DNA of 64,000 nt, taken from positions 3,720,001 through 3,784,000 of the forward strand of contig NZ_JBDOIO010000003.1 in the NCBI RefSeq assembly GCF_039831995.1, in the 5' to 3' direction. This DNA is from Paenibacillus pabuli. Its GTDB lineage: Bacteria > Bacillota > Bacilli > Paenibacillales > Paenibacillaceae. Below the pieces are notes generated by a model. It saw only the letters and a list, made by a program, of their open reading frames with translations, searched no databases and was not told the DNA's origin. The stretch's first letter is position 1. Every line of letters starts with the position of its first letter. This document shows, piece after piece, positions 33,515-43,214 of this stretch. The position numbers and the translations under genes are program-made.

Positions 33515-34468
33515 GTGTTAGGCAAATCAGGTAAAGTAGCGGTCATCGGGGCGGGTCTTGTTGGCTCAAGTTGTGCATATTCCATGATTAATCAGTCGAT
33601 ATGCAGGGAGATCATGATGGTGGATCGGACGTACGACCGTGCTGTTGCACAAGCACTGGATTTCTCGCATTGTATGGACTTTACACATAATCGTACCAAA
33701 GTGTATGCGGGGACATATGCAGATTGCGGAAACATGGATGTCATTGTTCTCACTGCTGGAGCCAATCCAAAAGCAGGCCAGACACGTCTGGATATTCTGG
33801 AGGAGGCCGAATCGATTGCCAAAGACATCGTGCTTCCCATCATGGATAGCGGATTCAACGGCATCTTTGTCGTCGCAGCCAATCCGGTTGACATAGTAAC
33901 TTATATGGTATGGAAGCTGTCCGGTCTTCCACGTGAGCATGTCATTGGCACAGGGACCTCCATTGATTCCTCCCGTCTCAAAACGCTGTTATCCGAAGTG
34001 TTCTCGATTGATCCGCGGAGCGTGCACGGATATGCTCTCGGGGAGCACGGGGAGTCCCAGTTCGTAGCCTGGTCCCATGTGACCATCGGAGGCAAACCAA
34101 TTATGCACATTATGGAACAGCATAAGGAACGCTTCAAACACCTGGATCTCGACGACATTGCCCGCAAAACCAAAGATGCCGGATGGGAAATCTTCACTCG
34201 CAAAGGCTCCACTCAATTCGGTATCGGCAATGCACTGGCTCATATTACGCGTTCCATTCTGAATGATGAACACAAAATCATTGCCGTCTCCGCCATTCTG
34301 GAGGGAGAGTATGGTCAGAAAGGCGTCTGTGCAGGTGTTCCGGCCATTATTGGAGGAAACGGAATTCAGGAAATCATCGAACTGAATCTGGACGCGTCCG
34401 AGCGTGAAAAATTTGAGCGTTCCTGTGAGATACTATCAGGCAATATCAATCGCCTTACTTTGGCATAG
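33515..34468 (+). CDS. ldh: L-lactate dehydrogenase
   Basis: A 317-residue NAD-dependent enzyme reducing pyruvate to L-lactate. The NAD site is [13 protein letters not shown] (about 9-21). Q (in AGQTRLDIL) precedes the mobile loop Arg, as expected for lactate rather than malate specificity. The substrate Arg lies in the [18 protein letters not shown] region (about 139-156), and the catalytic His in GEHGESQF (near 179). The start is GTG about 10 bases after a GGGGG site. It is transcribed alone up to a strong terminator. Confidence 0.94.
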   Translation: MLGKSGKVAVIGAGLVGSSCAYSMINQSICREIMMVDRTYDRAVAQALDFSHCMDFTHNRTKVYAGTYADCGNMDVIVLTAGANPKAGQTRLDILEEAESIAKDIVLPIMDSGFNGIFVVAANPVDIVTYMVWKLSGLPREHVIGTGTSIDSSRLKTLLSEVFSIDPRSVHGYALGEHGESQFVAWSHVTIGGKPIMHIMEQHKERFKHLDLDDIARKTKDAGWEIFTRKGSTQFGIGNALAHITRSILNDEHKIIAVSAILEGEYGQKGVCAGVPAIIGGNGIQEIIELNLDASEREKFERSCEILSGNINRLTLA

Positions 34469-34516
34469 ACCTTCCCCCGTTTATGAATCAGCTAGAGTTA
34501 AAAACAGGACGAATGC

Positions 34517-34563
34517 AAACAGGCCAGCGGTCTCCTGCTAGGAGACTTCACTGGCCTGTTTGA
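34517..34563. terminator. Bidirectional intrinsic terminator
   Basis: An 11-base stem AAACAGGCCAG/CTGGCCTGTTT holds an inner stem GTCTCC/GGAGAC. It separates the convergent ldh and hybrid kinase genes. Confidence 0.85.
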
Positions 34564-34582
34564 TTGTATCTCAGGGCTATAT

Positions 34583-37228
34583 TTAATTCGGAGCCAGCTG
34601 AGGCTGATCGGTCGGTCCCCATTGCTGAAGCACACGCTTCAGTTCACTGAGCATCACCGGTTTACTGATGAAGTCCCTCATCCCCATCTCCAGACAAGCT
34701 TCCTTGTCCTCCCGCTTGGCATTACCTGTTACGGCAATAATGGTTGGAATGCGATCCTGTGGGATCAAACGGTATACAAGATCGGTTGCTTTAAGCCCGT
34801 CCATGACAGGCATGTGAATATCCATCAACACAATATCATACGAATTCTGCGAGATGGCCTCAATCGCTTCGACTCCGTTGGTACATACATCCGCTTCATA
34901 GCCAAGCTTTTCAAGATACTCGGTCAAAATTTTCCGATTCACCGGGTGATCCTCGGCGACCAGGATACGCATGGCCACCTTATCCCCTTGACGTGTGCGA
35001 TCATGATTGAATTGACGTGCTGTATCTTCTGCCGCATAATCGACGCTTGTGGCAGGTACTGCAAAACGGAAAGTTGATCCTTTCCCGTCCTCACTCTCCA
35101 CACCAATACTGCCGCCCATCATCTCCACCAGACGCTTCGAGATGACAAGACCCAGTCCTGTACCTCCATACTTGCGATTAATGACCGGGTGCAGCTGGGA
35201 GAAGGATTGGAACAACTGATCCAGCTTGTCCGCAGGAATACCGATCCCGGTATCTTTTACCGCAAAATCAAGCACGCTATCTTCAGGCTTTCTGCCCTTA
35301 ACGATATCCACACTGACATCAATGCTGCCCTTGTCCGTGAATTTCAGTGCGTTACTGACCAGATTGACCAGAATCTGCCGGATACGCATCGCATCACCCA
35401 CCATGAATTCCGGAATGCTCGGATTCAAACGATACCTGATCTGCAGCTGTTTCTCGTCTGCCCGAATTTTAAACAGCTCCGCCACCTGCTCCAGCATTTT
35501 GCGGAGAGAGAACGGTTCGTATGCAAGAGCCATTTTACCGGACTCCAGTTTACTGAAATCCAGAATATCATTCAGAATATTCAGCAGCGCATCCCCGCTC
35601 TCCTGAATAATCTGGGCATATTCCCGCTGCTCTTCCGATAGATCGGTTCCAATCAGCAGTTCGGTCATGCCAACAATGCCGTTCATCGGCGTGCGAATCT
35701 CATGGCTCACCATCGACAAAAATTCGGACTTGGCCTGTGCTGCAAGCTCAGCCGTCTCCTTGGCACGCACAATTTCACGTTCTCCGGTTACATCATTGAA
35801 TACAATGACTACGCCCTGAATCTGCTCCTGATCAATAATTGGCGTAACCTGGTATTCCACCAGGAAGCTGCTGCCATCCTTGCGCCAGAACACATCCTCT
35901 TTAACGGATCGCCCTTGCCCATCCATCACCGTCATGTGAATAGGACATTCCTCTTTAGGAAAATAACTTCCATCCGCACGAGAGTGATGTATGATGGGAT
36001 GGGCATTTTTGCCGATAAACTCCTCCACTTCATAACCAAACATGGAAGCCGCTGCCGGATTCATAAACATGGTGGTTCCTTCCGCATCCAGACCATATAT
36101 GCCTTCTGTAACGGAATTCAGAATCAGCGCATGCTGCTTGCTGAGCTCCTGAATACGCTCCATATACTCCTTGCGTTCAGTAATATCAGACAATATCCCG
36201 TATACCCCAACCAATTCCTGGTCGACGATAATGGGCACATTAATGATGGATGCATCGAACTTCTTGCCCATGGAATTCACAATGCGCGTTTCATAATGCT
36301 GCGGTTTGCCCTGCTTCACCAGTTCGAAGTGGGTTCTGCCGCGCCCCACCTCACATGGATCCAGATTGGACAAAAACGATTGTCCGATGAGTTTGCTGCG
36401 CGGAATATTCAGCATTTTGACCAAGTTACGATTCACCGCACTATACTTGCCTTCCAGATTCAATGAGTACACTGCTGCCGGATTATGCTCGAACAAGGAT
36501 TTGTATCGCTGACGACTCTCTCTCAGACGTCTGTCTGCATCCTTGTGCTGGGTAATATCCCGGCTTATGCTTACAATCTGGATGCCTCTTTCCTTCTCTC
36601 CAGCTACAGGCTTAGCCAAAGTTTCCATCCAGACGTAATGCCCCTTCTTGTGTCGCACGCGCATCTTGCAGCCATTGCCAATCTCGGATAGCTCCATCGG
36701 GTCAGGGAAATCTCCGGGATAACAATAATCCTTGAAAGACTTGCCCGTTACTTCTTCCGGCCGATATCCAAGCAGAGAATACACAGATGGAGAAACATAG
36801 AGCAGCTCGCCATCCAGCGAACTTGTGGTAATCAGATCTTGAGCATGTTCAGCAAGCACCTGATACTTTTCCTGCGTCTCCTGGAGTTTCTGCTCGACTT
36901 CAACGATCTCCGTCACATCTTTGGCAATGCCATAGATGCCTACAACCTCTTCTCCTGCTGTAATGGGCACGTAGGTAATTTCGGCTTGTCTTACAGAACC
37001 ATTTTTATGATAAAACGTTATGCTGTTACTGACGGAACGGCCAGTAATCACCTCGTTAATATATTCCCGCCTCGAATGTTCACTGTCTGGCGGACAGACC
37101 TGACTTGGATTCATGCGCATCAAGTCATCAAGTGTATATCCTGATATACGTTCTACTGATGGATTGGCATCGATATAGTTTCCATGGATGTCCATCACAT
37201 ATATGGCATCTGGGTGGTTAAAAAACAA
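34583..37228 (-). CDS. PAS-domain hybrid sensor histidine kinase/response regulator
   Basis: A soluble kinase of at least 881 residues. It has four PAS domains in series (about 1-120, 125-235, 245-360, 365-490), several with PAC segments. The HisKA phospho-acceptor lies in SMVSHEIRTPMNGIVGM (near 507) and is followed by an HATPase domain with GTGLGL (near 700). The C-terminal receiver has its Asp in IVLMDIHMPVMDGL (near 801). No DNA-binding output is present. The coordinates start at an in-frame TTG inside the first PAS domain. The frame remains open upstream to a stop at 37311-37313, encoding a plausible PAS N-terminus; a CTG at 37292 lies 7 bases after GAGGGG and may be the true start. Confidence 0.88.
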   Translation of the reverse strand: MFFNHPDAIYVMDIHGNYIDANPSVERISGYTLDDLMRMNPSQVCPPDSEHSRREYINEVITGRSVSNSITFYHKNGSVRQAEITYVPITAGEEVVGIYGIAKDVTEIVEVEQKLQETQEKYQVLAEHAQDLITTSSLDGELLYVSPSVYSLLGYRPEEVTGKSFKDYCYPGDFPDPMELSEIGNGCKMRVRHKKGHYVWMETLAKPVAGEKERGIQIVSISRDITQHKDADRRLRESRQRYKSLFEHNPAAVYSLNLEGKYSAVNRNLVKMLNIPRSKLIGQSFLSNLDPCEVGRGRTHFELVKQGKPQHYETRIVNSMGKKFDASIINVPIIVDQELVGVYGILSDITERKEYMERIQELSKQHALILNSVTEGIYGLDAEGTTMFMNPAAASMFGYEVEEFIGKNAHPIIHHSRADGSYFPKEECPIHMTVMDGQGRSVKEDVFWRKDGSSFLVEYQVTPIIDQEQIQGVVIVFNDVTGEREIVRAKETAELAAQAKSEFLSMVSHEIRTPMNGIVGMTELLIGTDLSEEQREYAQIIQESGDALLNILNDILDFSKLESGKMALAYEPFSLRKMLEQVAELFKIRADEKQLQIRYRLNPSIPEFMVGDAMRIRQILVNLVSNALKFTDKGSIDVSVDIVKGRKPEDSVLDFAVKDTGIGIPADKLDQLFQSFSQLHPVINRKYGGTGLGLVISKRLVEMMGGSIGVESEDGKGSTFRFAVPATSVDYAAEDTARQFNHDRTRQGDKVAMRILVAEDHPVNRKILTEYLEKLGYEADVCTNGVEAIEAISQNSYDIVLMDIHMPVMDGLKATDLVYRLIPQDRIPTIIAVTGNAKREDKEACLEMGMRDFISKPVMLSELKRVLQQWGPTDQPQLAPN

Positions 37229-37574
37229 TGATTGGTAAGAACTTCCCTCAGAAATAATTCGTTTCAGGGTTTCCGTTTTATTAATATCCAGAGGCTTACC
37301 CCTCTTTTCTCAGCTTTTATCTTCTTCTAGACATTGTAAAAAGCCATTTTTAGTATTAAGTGCCTACCCTCGAATAACCATGTAAGGCTACCTAGAAACA
37401 GCTTTTTTTATTTTACCAGATTCCAGTCTGCATTTGCTTACAATCTCGTTTTGATCTGTACTATCCCAACTTAAAAAGATGGAACTTTGAATTCCTCATC
37501 TCAAAATTAAAATCAAGTGATTTTCTAAAAATCCAAACCGCTTTGAAAATTTGGATATTAGTTATAACGTTTTA
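37229..37574. other. Intergenic region with possible kinase 5' coding extension
   Basis: Positions 37229-37292 probably encode the true N-terminus of the hybrid kinase. The rest, to 37574, is AT-rich divergent promoter sequence in which I see no gene or clear motif. Confidence 0.5.
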
Positions 37575-37603
37575 GATACATTATGTATCATTTCGGCTAT
37601 AAT
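37575..37603 (+). promoter_or_regulatory. Promoter with palindrome before the acyltransferase
   Basis: TATAAT at 37598-37603 is preceded by the perfect palindrome GATACATTATGTATC (37575-37589) at the minus-35 position. The palindrome may be an operator. It implies an untranslated leader of about 85 bases. Confidence 0.5.
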
Positions 37604-37696
37604 CGATACACAAAGAACGTACCTGTTCCAGCAAAAACATACTTATTTCATAGCGAAGTCAAACAGGACGTGCCTAGTATGGAGAGGATGGAGATC

Positions 37697-38254
37697 ATGC
37701 TGCCCAACAGAGTTAAAGTTGCTTATGGAAAGGTAAGAGGAATGGCCTTATTTGGAAGGATACAGCCGTCACTCCGGCTTCTACCACGAATACGAGGCAA
37801 GGTGTACCTGAATAAATTCGGTGATCTCCATGTGGGCAAACGACTCAACATCATTGGTAAGCCCTGGGGAACACAACTGACAGTTGTCAAAGGTGCAAGA
37901 TTGACCATTGGGGATGATGTCATGATAAACGCTGGTGTGGGGATTGCTGCCAATATCGAGATCTCCATTGGCAACAACGTCATGATTGGACCAAGGACAA
38001 GCATATTCGATAGTGCTTATCACCGGATTGACTCCCTGGATGACGGGAGCAACATGACCAAAAAAATAATCATTCACGACAATGCCTGGATCGGGACAGG
38101 CGTGTTAGTTCTTCCTGGAGTAACCATAGGAAAAAATGCTGTCGTTGCCGCGGGAAGTACGGTTACCAAGGATGTACCCGATAATACATTGGTTGCCGGA
38201 ACACCGGCAAAAGTAGTTCGTGAACTTACCATACACGAAGGTTGGTTGAGATAA
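37697..38254 (+). CDS. Hexapeptide-repeat acyltransferase (left-handed beta-helix)
   Basis: A 185-residue transferase of the maltose/galactoside O-acetyltransferase and WcaF-like group. The hexapeptide repeats form the beta-helix: IGDDVMINAGVGIAANIEIS, IGNNVMIGPRT, then IHDNAWIGTGVLVLPGVTIG and NAVVAAGSTVTKDVPDN. The His of FDSAYHRID fits the acetyl-transfer site. The start at 37697 is supported by GAGAGG 9 bases upstream, although ATGs at 37679 and 37688 are in frame. No sugar-nucleotide or glycosyltransferase genes are adjacent, so the acceptor is unknown. Confidence 0.88.
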   Translation: MLPNRVKVAYGKVRGMALFGRIQPSLRLLPRIRGKVYLNKFGDLHVGKRLNIIGKPWGTQLTVVKGARLTIGDDVMINAGVGIAANIEISIGNNVMIGPRTSIFDSAYHRIDSLDDGSNMTKKIIIHDNAWIGTGVLVLPGVTIGKNAVVAAGSTVTKDVPDNTLVAGTPAKVVRELTIHEGWLR

Positions 38255-38258
38255 TGAG

Positions 38259-38315
38259 AAGATCCCCCACGTCCGCACCCGAATACATACTCAGATGACG
38301 GTCTTGGGGGATCTT
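38259..38315. terminator. Hairpin between acyltransferase and ABC permease genes
   Basis: A perfect 11-base stem AAGATCCCCCA/TGGGGGATCTT encloses a 35-base loop. The T run is lacking on the + strand, so termination is likely but not certain. Confidence 0.5.
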
Positions 38316-38351
38316 GATCTGACGCGGATTAGCCTTAAACATCACGCAATC

Positions 38352-39098
38352 TTAGATTTCTTTTTTTCTAAAATAGAGAACTCCAATGAGAATAAACAGC
38401 ACTGCACTTCCTCCGACTACGGTAAGGAGTGTACCCAGCGGTACATTATAGGCCCCGAAACCTCCGCCGTCCGTTGGTGTCATCAGCAGCATGGGCTGAG
38501 CCCAAGGATAGAATGGACCAATTTTCGCCGAGTTCACAATCAGTATGTTCGGTACGGTCAAGGCAAAATTCAGAGCGAGGGGGGCTGCGAAGCTGCTCCA
38601 TATCAGCGAAACCAACATCTGCAGCCCGGCAAGAGGCAGGCAGGCGAACAGCCCGAGCAGCAATTTGCTGACAATTAACCCCCACGGTAAAGGCTCGGTA
38701 AGACCCTGAATCCATCCTGCCAGCAGAATGGAAATCAGCAGCAACACTTGGGTGCCCAACAGCAGCAAAATCACGATTGTCAACTTTCCTGCATAAACGC
38801 CTGTCCGGGTAAGTGGCAGCACCAGCATTTGCTTCCATCCTCCGCCTGCATGTTCGAAGCGGCAGACAAATGAAGTGAATACACCCGTCAGGATAGGCAT
38901 GAGCAGCATTCCATGCAAAAAGACCATCGTTCCCATTAGGACTTCCCACTTCCCTGATGGCTCACTGAGCAGCCCAATAAGCAAAGCTAACAATGGACTC
39001 AGCAGAATCAGGAGCCATACGGGAGACTTGCCCATTTTCAGCCGTTCGGCGGATAGAATTCGGAAATACGTCGTAGCAAAGTTCACCTTAAGCCACAT
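38352..39098 (-). CDS. ABC-2 type transporter permease (lantibiotic-immunity-like), second subunit
   Basis: A 248-residue integral membrane protein with six predicted helices, the first just after residue 30 and the last near the C-terminus followed by FRKKEI. It resembles the LanE/LanG or BcrB-type permeases that expel peptide antibiotics from the membrane. Its first 11 bases overlap the end of the sister permease gene, so the two are translationally coupled. It ends the five-gene operon beginning with the response regulator at 43.0 kb. Confidence 0.83.
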   Translation of the reverse strand: MWLKVNFATTYFRILSAERLKMGKSPVWLLILLSPLLALLIGLLSEPSGKWEVLMGTMVFLHGMLLMPILTGVFTSFVCRFEHAGGGWKQMLVLPLTRTGVYAGKLTIVILLLLGTQVLLLISILLAGWIQGLTEPLPWGLIVSKLLLGLFACLPLAGLQMLVSLIWSSFAAPLALNFALTVPNILIVNSAKIGPFYPWAQPMLLMTPTDGGGFGAYNVPLGTLLTVVGGSAVLFILIGVLYFRKKEI

Positions 39099-39804
39099 CC
39101 TTCCGGCCGAAATGCATCATTCCAAGCAGCATAATCAGAATTCCCGCAGCAAGTCCCATCCCTGCGTACATGAATGGATTCGGTCCGTTCCATGCCATCT
39201 GTGCCCATGCGAGCGGGAAGCTTGGTGAGATACTCAGCGAAAACATGCCTGTGATCGCAAGTACAATGCCAAGGGTAACCGGAAGTGCCTGATTCTTGGT
39301 AACCATCGTAAGCCACAGCTCAATGGATAGTACAGGAAGTGCCCCGGCGAGCGGAAGCAGGCCCAGCTTGAATGCTTGAATCCAGGGAATCTCTCCTGCA
39401 TTGAAGCCAAACACCAGGCCCAGAATCACGATTCCGGCAGTTAAAAGAAGACAAGAGATAACCAGCAGTATACACGCCAATAGGAACTTCGCCAGATACA
39501 CCGCCGATCTTGGAATCGGCATCGCCAGAAGCTGCTTCCACGAGCCTTGCTCATGCTCAACATTGGCAATCATAGAGCTCAGGATTGTTGCGCCCAGCAT
39601 TAATGCAAGCGGCACAAAAACAACCACATTCTCCAGGAGCCCATTCCACAGGTTATCACCATATATTCCTTTTAGATAATCCAGACGTAGTCCAAAGTTC
39701 AAGGCCTGCATTAACGTAAGTCCGATGGGTGCAAGAAAAACAAGAAACCAAATGCCTTTGCCACGAATTTTGAGCCAGTCTGACGATAGTGCACGCCCCG
39801 TCAT
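39088..39804 (-). CDS. ABC-2 type transporter permease (lantibiotic-immunity-like), first subunit
   Basis: A 238-residue membrane protein with about six helices and the conserved N-terminal pattern SSDWLKIRGKGIWFLVFLAP. The EHEQGSWKQLLAMPIPRS segment (about 82-99) is characteristic of this permease family, and the sister protein has the similar EHAGGGWKQMLVLPLTR. The two therefore arose by duplication and probably form a heterodimer. It overlaps the ATPase gene by four bases. Confidence 0.85.
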   Translation of the reverse strand: MTGRALSSDWLKIRGKGIWFLVFLAPIGLTLMQALNFGLRLDYLKGIYGDNLWNGLLENVVVFVPLALMLGATILSSMIANVEHEQGSWKQLLAMPIPRSAVYLAKFLLACILLVISCLLLTAGIVILGLVFGFNAGEIPWIQAFKLGLLPLAGALPVLSIELWLTMVTKNQALPVTLGIVLAITGMFSLSISPSFPLAWAQMAWNGPNPFMYAGMGLAAGILIMLLGMMHFGRKDVA

Positions 39805-40715
39805 ACCATAGCCCCCTCACCAATGACCCGCATGAAGAGGTCTTCCAGAGACTGACGGTGCTCCTCTACCCGATAAATGGCGTGATCTTGTTCAACCAGT
39901 CTGCGCACCAGCAGTGCAATCGCACTGTTGTCCATGTACGGAAATGTAAGTTCAGACCCTTGACACTGACCGAATTGACCTTGTTCCCTCGCCAGCTTCA
40001 TGGCTTCTTCCGGCTCGGAGACGGTCAAACGGATGGAGCTGCCTGTCTGGCTATGCAGGTTAGCAATAGTATCCTGCAGCACCATTTTGCCTTCACGAAT
40101 AATCCCTACCCGGCTGGCCATCTGTTCCACTTCGCTGAGCAAGTGACTTGATACCAATACCGTAATGCCATGTTCCAGCGGCATGCGTTTAATTAACTCG
40201 CGGATCTCCTGAATACCGGCCGGATCCAGTCCATTCGTTGGTTCATCCAATATCAACAGTTCCGGCTGACCCAGCAAGGCACTTGCAATCCCGAGTCTCT
40301 GCTTCATTCCGAGCGAATATCCCTTAACTGCGCGCTTTGCATCTTTTGTCAGATCAACTATAGACAGTACCTCGGCAATTCTCGATTTGGGCACGTTCAG
40401 GATCCGACGCAATGCCTCCAGATTCTCCACCGCATTCAGATGGCCGTAGTAGGACGGGTACTCCACGAGTGACCCGACACGGCGCAGGATATCCATGCGA
40501 TCCTTGCGAATGTCTTTGTCGAAGACACGAATGACCCCTTTTGTCGGTTTAATCAAGCCCAGCAGCATGCGGATGGTTGTTGTTTTACCCGCACCGTTAG
40601 GCCCCAGGAAACCGTAGATATCCCCTTTCTTAATATGCAGATCCAATTCGCGAACCGCCGCACGATCCCGATATGTTTTCCATAAATTGGCCGTTTGAAT
40701 AATGTTATCACTCAC
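39801..40715 (-). CDS. ABC transporter ATP-binding protein (BcrA/LanF-like)
   Basis: A 304-residue ATPase: Walker A GPNGAGKTTTIRML (about 39-52), signature YSLGMKQRLGIASAL (near 137), Walker B LLILDEPTNGLDP (near 157). The C-terminal 80 residues form the extension common in drug and bacteriocin exporters. The start is GTG, 8 bases after GAGGTG; the frame opens 12 codons upstream without a site. With the two permeases it forms a LanFEG-type exporter, and its linkage to a two-component system points to inducible resistance to an envelope-active compound. Confidence 0.92.
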   Translation of the reverse strand: MSDNIIQTANLWKTYRDRAAVRELDLHIKKGDIYGFLGPNGAGKTTTIRMLLGLIKPTKGVIRVFDKDIRKDRMDILRRVGSLVEYPSYYGHLNAVENLEALRRILNVPKSRIAEVLSIVDLTKDAKRAVKGYSLGMKQRLGIASALLGQPELLILDEPTNGLDPAGIQEIRELIKRMPLEHGITVLVSSHLLSEVEQMASRVGIIREGKMVLQDTIANLHSQTGSSIRLTVSEPEEAMKLAREQGQFGQCQGSELTFPYMDNSAIALLVRRLVEQDHAIYRVEEHRQSLEDLFMRVIGEGAMV

Positions 40716-40814
40716 TGTTTGATCACCTCGGATATCATCGTAACCGCCCAAGGTTAAAACTACAGTTGTCCGAAGTTTAAGTTTAGTTTAAATCGTGCTA
40801 GGTCAGACCTTAGG

Positions 40815-42329
40815 TCAATAGATAAATATCCGAACTCCTTCGGGTGAGCTATCCACCTTTTTACGCAGGCCCATCTCGCGAACGAGCAGATCCACAATGG
40901 ACAGCCCGAGTCCCGTCCCTTTCGCTCCCACCTCTTGCTGCATACCCGGACCCTGATCCCGAATAACCAGAGCTGTTCTGTCGTGAATTCGTTCAGTGGA
41001 TATGCCAATGTATTTTCCGTCTCCTGCATACCGAATCACGTTCTGAAACAGGTTATCCAGAATACGACGCATCCCCTGTTCATCCACCCGCCAGATCAGT
41101 GGTTCATCCGGCAGGTCAATATCGATGTCGAACTGCTCTTTCTCCCAGACAGGGTACCATGCCGCAGCCGTTTCCCTAACGATCCGGAAAACATCTTTCT
41201 CTTCCAGTTTCAGCGTATACTTACCGCTCGCAAGCAGATTGTACGATAACATGTTATCGATCAGTCCACTTAGATCATCCATCTTCGATTCCATGCGTGA
41301 CAATGAACTGATGCCCTTATCGCTGAGCGCTTCCTTGTGAAGAGCATGCATATGCCCACGAATGACCGTTAGCGGCGTACGCAAATCATGGGAGAGTCCT
41401 GCAATAAGACGTTTGCGGAATTGTTCCTCCTCACGTTCCCTGTGACGGCTTTCCGTCAGCTGATACACCATCTGATTGAATGAATCCTCCAGCTGACCAA
41501 TCTCATCCGATCTGCGGATATCAACTGGAAGCGGAATGCCTTCCTTACCTGGCGTAATCATGGCTGTCTGCAGACGGATCAACCGTTTACGAATCCGTGC
41601 AAAAAACAGAATGGACATCACTATGAAGAACAGAAAAATAATCGTCATCAGCAGACCCAGATACAACAGTTCCATCGGCCAGTTGCTCTGGGATTTTTGG
41701 AGCAGGTATCTCGGCACTTCAATGACCATGAATCCTTTTCCCTTGTCCTGATTGCCTCCACCTATAAATGAAACGACGGTTAACGGGTCACGGTAGACGG
41801 CCTCCTTCATGAATGCCATCGTGTAGGAAGCATCCCATACTGCGGGAATGCGGGTTTCTACCTTTTTCTGATCATTCAGCGGCCAATTCAAAGTAGTCAG
41901 GGTTGAGCCATTTGCGGAGGTTTCTGCTACTTCTACACCTTCACCCGCAAGAATAAACACGGTTTCCCCGTTTTCGTCCACTCTGTACATCGAAGATTTG
42001 GGATATTGGGCATGTAACTGTTTCATGCGTTGATCCACCTTGGCAGGCGCTGCCTGTTCCAGCTTCTTCGATTCATTAGACCAGAGATTGCTTATATGAG
42101 TAACGTCACCGTAAGGAGCGGTAGTACTGCTCTTGCTCATGTTGTTCACGAACACTACATAAATGACGGATGTGATTGGAAGAACAACCGGTACAAACAA
42201 TACCGCACACAAGATCAGAATCATATAACGGGACATAAGCGATTGGCCAAATCGAAACTTTCGTTTCCCGGTCTTTTTTCCGTCACTCTGATCTTTCGGA
42301 TTCTCCTGCTTTCTAAACCGCCCGATCAT
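40815..42329 (-). CDS. Sensor histidine kinase of the exporter operon
   Basis: A 504-residue membrane kinase. After a basic N-terminus come TM1 (about 35-58), an extracellular domain of about 160 residues, TM2 (about 225-248), HAMP, HisKA with SHDLRTPLTVIRGHM (near 315) and an HATPase domain with NLFQNVIRYA and GTGLGLSIVDLL. The substantial extracellular loop distinguishes it from BceS-type intramembrane-sensing kinases. It overlaps the regulator gene by four bases and precedes the ABC genes by about 100 bases. Confidence 0.93.
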   Translation of the reverse strand: MIGRFRKQENPKDQSDGKKTGKRKFRFGQSLMSRYMILILCAVLFVPVVLPITSVIYVVFVNNMSKSSTTAPYGDVTHISNLWSNESKKLEQAAPAKVDQRMKQLHAQYPKSSMYRVDENGETVFILAGEGVEVAETSANGSTLTTLNWPLNDQKKVETRIPAVWDASYTMAFMKEAVYRDPLTVVSFIGGGNQDKGKGFMVIEVPRYLLQKSQSNWPMELLYLGLLMTIIFLFFIVMSILFFARIRKRLIRLQTAMITPGKEGIPLPVDIRRSDEIGQLEDSFNQMVYQLTESRHREREEEQFRKRLIAGLSHDLRTPLTVIRGHMHALHKEALSDKGISSLSRMESKMDDLSGLIDNMLSYNLLASGKYTLKLEEKDVFRIVRETAAAWYPVWEKEQFDIDIDLPDEPLIWRVDEQGMRRILDNLFQNVIRYAGDGKYIGISTERIHDRTALVIRDQGPGMQQEVGAKGTGLGLSIVDLLVREMGLRKKVDSSPEGVRIFIY

Positions 42330-43009
42330 GGTTTCTTCACACGATATCCAACCCCGCGCACGGTTTGAATCACGGACGGATTGGCCGGATCAATCTCAAG
42401 CTTCTCGCGAAGATGGCGAATATGTACCATTAATGTCTTATCCCCATCCAGGTAGGGCTCGTTCCATACAGCTTCATAAATCTGTTCCTTCGTACGGATC
42501 ATGCCCATATGCCTGAGCAGGTACGCAAAGATGTGAAACTGTTTTCCCGATAAAATGATCTCTTCCCCTGTCTCCTCATTGACGATTCGATTGTCCTTCT
42601 CATAGATGGACAGGTGATCCAGCTTCAGAGCAGCATTCGAGGAAACCGTAGTCCCTGCCTTTCGCAGCTGGACTTCAATTCGCGCAGCAAGTTCATCGGG
42701 GTGGAACGGCTTGGTTACATAATCATCGGCAAAATCTAGCCCATGCAGCTTGTCATCAATGGACGTTCTGGCCGAGAGCATGACGATGGGCACGGAAGGA
42801 TGTTCCTTTTTCAACCTCTGTCCCACCGTGAATCCATCCAGCCCTGGCAGCATGACATCCAAAATGATCAGAGAGCAGCCCCCGGCAGCTTCAGCAGCGC
42901 CCTCTCCGCTTCCCAGCCATACGACCTCATAACCTCGCTCCTCCAGGTCGGCTCTGACCCATGTCGCGATTTCCGTATCGTCCTCAATGTATAGCAGTTT
43001 TGTTTTCAT
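42326..43009 (-). CDS. OmpR-family response regulator of the exporter operon
   Basis: A 227-residue regulator. The receiver domain (1-115) has acidic pocket residues in IEDDTEI and the phospho-Asp in ILDVMLPGLDGF (near 52). The winged-helix output domain ends with IQTVRGVGYRVKK. It is the first gene of the operon and should control the exporter. No obvious direct-repeat operator was recognised in the 205-base upstream gap. Confidence 0.94.
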   Translation of the reverse strand: MKTKLLYIEDDTEIATWVRADLEERGYEVVWLGSGEGAAEAAGGCSLIILDVMLPGLDGFTVGQRLKKEHPSVPIVMLSARTSIDDKLHGLDFADDYVTKPFHPDELAARIEVQLRKAGTTVSSNAALKLDHLSIYEKDNRIVNEETGEEIILSGKQFHIFAYLLRHMGMIRTKEQIYEAVWNEPYLDGDKTLMVHIRHLREKLEIDPANPSVIQTVRGVGYRVKKP

Positions 43010-43214
43010 GCGTAAATTCGTTTCCTTTCTGCACCCTTTGGGTTAATTATATATCTGAACATAATGGAGTAAGCTGTATGTATAACGAACAAAGCTCCAA
43101 CTAAGGAATAGTCTGTTACTTTCTTTGTATTATACCTTAATCTTCAGCTTCAGAAATGTCATGCCTTGAGATCCGTGAACTACATATAAGTCAATAGACG
43201 GGAGGAATTTTAAC

